Source: Ceratorhiza oryzae-sativae | Taxonomy: Eukaryota > Basidiomycota > Agaricomycetes > Cantharellales > Ceratobasidiaceae | Reading direction: 5' to 3' | Length of the DNA: 64,000 nucleotides | NCBI GenBank assembly: GCA_030998015.1 | Contig: JARWMV010000077.1 | Span: 1-64,000, forward strand | Shown here: positions 59,200 through 64,000 of the stretch, one piece after another | Layout of the letters: the number at the start of each line of letters is the position of its first letter | Position numbering within the stretch: position 1 is the first letter of the stretch | The notes under the pieces: generated by a model | The model's database searches: none | The model's input: only the letters and a program-made list of their open reading frames with translations | What the model was told of the DNA's origin: nothing | Program-made: the position numbers and the translations under genes

Positions 59200-59481
59200 T
59201 GAACTCTTACTTGCTGATTGTGCCTAAAAACTTAATTGTCACTCTACTGACCCCCAAACATGTGCAGCTACGCTGCATTGTTTGAGGGGCAGTAGCCCCC
59301 CAATAATGCGCAATTATTGGGGGTCTACGAGTATAAATTTTTAATTGACGGTTCCCAGCATATAGTTCTGTTTTCAATTATCTCTGCCCCAAATGATTCT
59401 GTCTAAGGTAAGAGGGTATTCACCATGGTGAATACCCTAGGGACGCACCGCGACGCATCCATGAGATAATGCCACTCGCTA
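59200..59481 (-). other. 5' part of group I intron 1 of nad1 with G and hairpin inserts
   Basis: After the exon: a GTATTCACCATGGTGAATAC palindrome, then GAACTATATGCTGGGAACC (group I P-like), a family G element, and GGCACAATCAGCAAG with a T-arm-like GAGTTCAACTCCC whose tRNA nature could not be established. Mirrored at 63,391-63,670. Confidence 0.5.
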
Positions 59482-59646
59482 GGCAAATGGTTGAGCTATA
59501 CCATAGATACCAACAGTATCTGGACCTACTCTTCTTTGCATGGCCGCTAATACTTTTCTTTCTATTATGGTCATGAAAGCAACACCTAATAACATAGGTA
59601 CAAGAACAATAAGGACGTTTAAAAAATTAAATCCTGTGGATGACAT
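59482..59646 (-). CDS. nad1: NADH dehydrogenase subunit 1, exon 1
   Basis: 55 codons of the complex I membrane subunit: start [20 protein letters not shown], then [32 protein letters not shown]. The next codon is TAG inside the intron. The gene runs across more than 11 kb on the minus strand, with exons at 59.6, 55.1, 53.0 and 48.7 kb and three introns holding two LAGLIDADG and two GIY-YIG genes. The start is fixed by the conserved MIIERKV context and the leader motif 10-60 bases upstream. Confidence 0.95.
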
Positions 59647-59850
59647 TGATTTGTAAAATTGTAAATATTTATAAGACTTACATTTTAAAGGTATATCATA
59701 TTACAGAATCATGCTATATTTTTAATTCAGGCATCTACCTGAAAAACATGTTTTCCAGGATGCTGAACTTAGGATCCCGTGGGGCGCCACAAATAAATGA
59801 TAGAATGACTTGATAATATAATCACATCCTCTATGAATATTAAACTTATG
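59647..59850 (-). promoter_or_regulatory. nad1 5' leader
   Basis: Gene-strand order: TAGAGGATGTGATTATATTA (about 59,812-59,831), a hairpin insert CTGGAAAACATGTTTTTCAG, GATATACCTTTAAAATGT (about 59,680-59,697), AGTCTTATAAATATTT, then ATG at 59,646. The same motifs precede two LAGLIDADG ORFs. Mirrored at 63,022-63,225. Confidence 0.55.
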
Positions 59851-60099
59851 TAGTTATTCTATTTTCTTATTTCTTAGGGAAATCCCCCGCGCCGGTAAGG
59901 ACTTTCCATGTCGTGCATTGTATTGCCACAAGCCCCGACAGGGGCAGCCAAAAACCATTTTGGGAGTACTGCAGCGGAGCTGCAGTATCTTTGTTTCACT
60001 AAATTTTCCTTAGGACTGGCGATTGGATTTCCAACCCCCGATTTGCGCATCATGATGCGCAAATCGGACTCTTCCCGTCCTCGGTTGGGTTAGGCGTTC

Positions 60100-60400
60100 A
60101 CTGATCGGTCATCGAAGATGTCCGGCAGAGACGCACCCAAACTGAAAGGGAAACTAATCCGTCGCGCTGGGACGCCCGAATGGATGTCCCTTGGGCCCGT
60201 AGGGCCCAAAACCACCCCCAAACAATGCAGCGTAGCTGCACATGTTTGGGGGTGTTTTTGGAAATCACATTTCGGGCGTCCCCAGCGCGGCCGGCTCGAG
60301 GGTCTTAAAGAAACCGTCGCGGCCGGCTCGCCGAGAATCGATGATTTGCGAAGGCAAATCTACATCGATTCTCGAGGGTTAGTTTTTAGGTTAGGGTCGG
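60100..60400. mobile_element. family I/G composite near palindrome 2
   Basis: CGTCGCGCTGGGACGCCCGA / TTTCGGGCGTCCCCAGCGCG arms enclose a family G hairpin, followed by GAGAATCGATG / CATCGATTCTCGAGGG. Related blocks at 25,040-25,420, 30,533-30,677, 36,623, 38,641 and 44,960. Confidence 0.7.
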
Positions 60401-60479
60401 GAATAATTCGCTAGCCCATGGGGAACTAGGTCGCCAGCTCTTTGGACACATACAAAAAGGTTTAGAAAGATTTTCGATA

Positions 60480-60960
60480 CATAGCCTAATAACATAAGAC
60501 GAAACCTAGGGCCTTTTCTTCAATTATTATAATTAGGGGAATACCTCTAATATATTGTTATACAAATAACAATACTAGTGGGACACCATAATTAGAAATT
60601 TATTTGTTTTGTGTACTATCGAAATCAAATGAACTAAACCCAACACGTGTTGGAGTATACCTGGGGCATGTCTTCCAGTTGGAGACTAGTAGGAAGCCCA
60701 GGGGTAACTGGGCGCCCCACCCAACAGGGCGAATGCCATAATTCGATTCCACAGTAGACCCCCAATGATTGCAATGGCCCTCCCAATACGTTGGCCCGTA
60801 GGGCGTGCCTTACAGGCTTGGTAACGCATTGGGAGGTCATTGCATTATTGGGGGGCTACTGCCCCCCAAACAATGCAGCGTAGCTGCACATGTTTGGGGG
60901 TCAGTAGTAATATTTTAAGAAAAGGGTAAGTAAGTGGAGTATGGTTGAAATGTTAAATTA
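60480..60960 (-). promoter_or_regulatory. distal blocks of the nad1 leader cassette
   Basis: Gene strand: CCATACTCCACTTACTTACC (about 60,935), family G (60,758-60,901, CAGTAG on both sides), TTATTTGTATAACAATATATT (about 60,555-60,575) and CCTAGGTTTCGTCTTATG (about 60,495). Mirrored at 61,910-62,390. Function inferred from recurrence. Confidence 0.45.
60758..60901. mobile_element. family G element with CAGTAG duplication
   Basis: CAGTAG at 60,752-60,757 and 60,902-60,907. Contains two G hairpins. Mirrored at about 61,970-62,115. Confidence 0.8.
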
Positions 60961-63225
60961 TGGGGTCCCTGTAGAAGTATATCTTCTAATGAGATTCTCC
61001 TAAACTAAAGCAGCTCCGATCGTCCATTTTATGGACTTCTTCATACGGAAGATTGAAGCTGCGTGATCTTAGGGGAGGGGTTTGTTGGAAATTCATTTTT
61101 TTTTTTGACTAAAAATGATTAATATTGACTAATATTAATTAATATTAAGGAAGTCTGCCATAACTCCCAATCAAAGAAAGAAACAATACTCTAAACATTA
61201 AAGACCTATTTTATATCGCATCATCGGTTTAGTGCGCCCCTGCCGGACATCTTCGATGACCGAGCAGGGAACGCGCGGAGGCATTATAGGTGATAACCAT
61301 TTTGTAGTTCAGGTATGGACTTAGAAGAAATTCGTATTCTAAAATTACCATTGTTTTTACTGATGGAACATTCCGTCGCGCTGGGGACGCCCGAAATGGT
61401 GTTGGCCAAAACCACCCCCAAACAATGTGCAGCAACTGCATGTTTGGGGTGGTTTTGGCCAAGCCACGGGCATCCATTCGGGCGTCCCCAGCGCGACGGA
61501 ATGTTCCATCAGTAAAAACAATGGTAATTTTAGAATACGAATTTCTTCTAAGTCCATACCTGAACTACAAAATGGTTATCACCTATAATGCCTCCGCGCG
61601 TTCCCTGCTCGGTCATCGAAGATGTCCGGCAGGGGCGCACTAAACCGATGATGCGATATAAAATAGGTCTTTAATGTTTAGAGTATTGTTTCTTTCTTTG
61701 ATTGGGTTATGGCAGACTTCCTTAATATTAATTAATATTAGTCAATATTAATCATTTTTAGTCAAAAAAAAAAAATGAATTTCCAACAAACCCCTCCCCT
61801 AAGATCACGCAGCTTCAATCTTCCGTATGAAGAAGTCCATAAAATGGACGATCGGAGCTGCTTTAGTTTAGGAGAATCTCATTAGAAGATATACATCTAC
61901 AGGGACCCCATAATTTAACATTTCAACCATACTCCACTTACTTACCCTTTTCTTAAAATATTACTACTGACCCCCAAACATGTGCAGCTACGCTGCATTG
62001 TTTGGGGGGCAGTAGCCCCCCAATAATGCAATGACCTCCCAATGCGTTACCAAGCCTGTAAGGCACGCCCTACGGGCCAACGTATTGGGAGGGCCATTGC
62101 AATCATTGGGGGTCTACTGTGGAATCGAATTATGGCATTCGCCCTGTTGGGTGGGGCGCCCAGTTACCCCTGGGCTTCCTACTAGTCTCCAACTGGAAGA
62201 CATGCCCCAGGTATACTCCAACACGTGTTGGGTTTAGTTCATTTGATTTCGATAGTACACAAAACAAATAAATTTCTAATTATGGTGTCCCACTAGTATT
62301 GTTATTTGTATAACAATATATTAGAGGTATTCCCCTAAATATAATAATTGAAGAAAAGGCCCTAGGTTTCGTCTTATGTTATTAGGCTATGTATCGAAAA
62401 TCTTTCTAAACCTTTTTGTATGTGTCCAAAGAGCTGGCGACCTAGTTTCCCCATGGGGCTAGCGAATTATTCCCGACCCTAACCTAAAAACTAACCCTCG
62501 AGAATCGATGTAGATTTGCCTTCGCAAATCATCGATTCTCGGCGAGCCGGCCGCGACGGTTTCTTTAAGACCCTCGAGCCGGCCGCGCTGGGGACGCCCG
62601 AAATGTGATTTCCAAAAAACACCCCAAACATGTGCAGCTACGCTGCATTGTTTGGGGTGGTTTTGGGCCCTACGGGCCCAAGGGACATCCATTCGGGCGT
62701 CCCAGCGCGACGGATTAGTTTCCCTTTCAGTTTGGGTGCGTCTCTGCCGGACATCTTCGATGACCGATCAGTGAACGCCTAACCCAACCGAGGACGGGAA
62801 GAGTCCGATTTGCGCATCATGATGCGCAAATCGGGGGTTGGAAATCCAATCGCCAGTCCTAAGGAAAATTTAGTGAAACAAAGATACTGCAGCTCCGCTG
62901 CAGTACTCCCAAAATGGTTTTTGGCTGCCCCTGTCGGGGCTTGTGGCAAACAATGCACGACATGGAAAGTCCTTACCGGCGCGGGGGATTTCCCTAAGAA
63001 ATAAGAAAATAGAATAACTACATAAGTTTAATATTCATAGAGGATGTGATTATATTATCAAGTCATTCTATCATTTATTTGTGGCGCCCCACGGGATCCT
63101 AAGTTCAGCATCCTGGAAAACATGTTTTTCAGGTAGATGCCTGAATTAAAAAATATAGCATGATTCTGTAATATGATATACCTTTAAAATGTAAGTCTTA
63201 TAAATATTTACAATTTTACAAATCA

Positions 63226-63390
63226 ATGTCATCCACAGGATTTAATTTTTTAAACGTCCTTATTGTTCTTGTACCTATGTTATTAGGTGTTGCTTTCATG
63301 ACCATAATAGAAAGAAAAGTATTAGCGGCCATGCAAAGAAGAGTAGGTCCAGATACTGTTGGTATCTATGGTATAGCTCACCATTTGCCT
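63226..63390 (+). pseudogene. nad1: nad1 exon 1, right-arm copy with a one-base deletion
   Basis: Inverted copy of exon 1. It lacks one A near 63,380 (CTCACC for CTCAACC), so [10 protein letters not shown] becomes GIYGIAHHLP. It may be a sequencing error or real decay of a non-expressed arm. Confidence 0.85.
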
Positions 63391-63880
63391 AGCGAGTGGC
63401 ATTATCTCATGGATGCGTCGCGGTGCGTCCCTAGGGTATTCACCATGGTGAATACCCTCTTACCTTAGACAGAATCATTTGGGGCAGAGATAATTGAAAA
63501 CAGAACTATATGCTGGGAACCGTCAATTAAAAATTTATACTCGTAGACCCCCAATAATTGCGCATTATTGGGGGCTACTGCCCCTCAAACAATGCAGCGT
63601 AGCTGCACATGTTTGGGGGCAGTAGAGTGACAATTAAGTTTTTAGGCACAATCAGCAAGTAAGAGTTCAACTCCCTTCAACGATCACACGTTCTGCATAC
63701 TTTCAAGTATGGTGGGGACCCTAGTTTCCGGTCGGGTTTCCCTTAATAAATTCTTGCCGCCGGCAGGGTCTACTGGCCTCCCAATGCGTTACCAAGCCTG
63801 GCATATTATAGTATGATGATATGATCTATTTCTTGAGGAATGCCGCTGCCGCCTTTTTATTTATTGTTCTTAATATAATG

Positions 63881-64000
63881 CCCCCGCTCTAATCGGCTAA
63901 AATCTTAGGTGTAACCCAAGATTTCAGCCGCTAAAGCGGAGGGTCAACGACCCGTGGGCATTGTTAACGAGGCCGCGTTCGCGGCGAGCCGCGCGCACGC
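63881..64000 (-). mobile_element. family C2 element, cut by the window end
   Basis: Mirror of 58,825-58,988, with one extra A (CTCTAATCGGC). Confidence 0.78.

Larger units (their letters stand above)
58872..64000. repeat. giant palindrome 2 (inverted repeat, apex near 61,436)
   Basis: Sequence left of 61,436 is repeated inverted to its right, with coordinate sums near 122,871-122,878. It still matches at the window edge, so the full arm length is unknown. The apex lies on a family G hairpin (CCCCAAACAATGTGCAGC / GCATGTTTGGGG). Each arm carries nad1 exon 1. Arm differences include one missing A in the right-arm nad1 exon near 63,380, an extra A near 63,892, and AATACAATG against AAACAATG near 59,920/62,947. 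Confidence 0.93.

Noticed and set aside
59190..59262. A tRNA on the minus strand around GAGTTCAACTCCC
   Set aside because: The T-loop-like TTCAACT is present, but no acceptor pairing beyond four bases and no valid anticodon arm could be built, and a family G element sits where the 5' half should be.
1..64000. Linear mitochondrial plasmid with DNA or RNA polymerase genes
   Set aside because: Terminal inverted repeats invite this, but no family B DNA polymerase or phage-type RNA polymerase motif was seen, and the genes are core mitochondrial ones.

Overview
This window is a stretch of fungal mitochondrial DNA, most likely from a chytrid or another early-diverging lineage. It carries recognisable nad6, nad4, nad1 (four exons) and the last three exons of cob. 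It also carries six confident tRNAs (Asn in two copies, Pro, Cys, Gly, Arg, Leu), group I intron cores, and many LAGLIDADG and GIY-YIG homing endonuclease genes (HEGs). Every Trp codon in nad4, nad6 and nad1 is TGG, and nad6 ends in TGA. This fits the standard code of chytrid mitochondria better than the mold mitochondrial code (TGA = Trp). The tRNA acceptor stems pair without needing Spizellomyces-type 5' editing. The exact genus cannot be fixed from the sequence alone.

Layout. Positions 1-17,832 form a near-perfect giant palindrome with its apex near 8,917. Positions about 58,872-64,000 form a second palindrome with its apex near 61,436, still open at the window end. Both apices sit on a copy of a small hairpin element. 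Between the apices (about 52.5 kb) every confident gene lies on the minus strand: nad1 exon 1 (59.6 kb), exon 2 (55.1), exon 3 (53.0), exon 4 (48.7), tRNAs Leu, Arg and Gly (45-43 kb), Cys and Pro (37-35 kb), nad4 (32.7-31.2), cob exons (28.9-22.5), tRNA-Asn (17.1) and nad6 (11.6). The outer arms repeat the terminal genes in the opposite orientation. The simplest reading is a linear mitochondrial segment with fold-back (hairpin or inverted-repeat) ends whose assembly runs round both ends. An inverted head-to-head assembly artefact is the alternative.

The dominant feature is invasion by several families of GC-rich, ORF-less, palindromic elements. Family A is a double multi-branched hairpin of about 172 bp, with 54 copies here. 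Family B contains GCACGTACGTGC. Family C is a nested hairpin of about 160-245 bp opening CCCGTGCACGCC. Family D is about 141 bp. Family G carries the CCCCCCAAAC/GTTTGGGGGG hairpin. There are also smaller families, and a 23-bp unit amplified to 12 tandem copies at one site. They sit inside each other, inside introns and inside nearly every HEG. HEG reading frames can be followed across the insertions, so pre-insertion sequences can be inferred. Families G and C prove to be flanked by 5-6 bp direct target duplications (C prefers TCAWA/TWTGA), whereas A has none and appears to have lost 5-9 nt of target. This looks like a set of transposition-competent non-autonomous mitochondrial elements.

A second theme is exon and leader capture. 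The leader of nad1 is repeated in the same block order before a LAGLIDADG ORF and partly before another. The first 13 codons of nad4 are duplicated and fused to a HEG. The 3' end of cob exists in a second diverged copy. The nad4 stop codon is supplied by a family A element.
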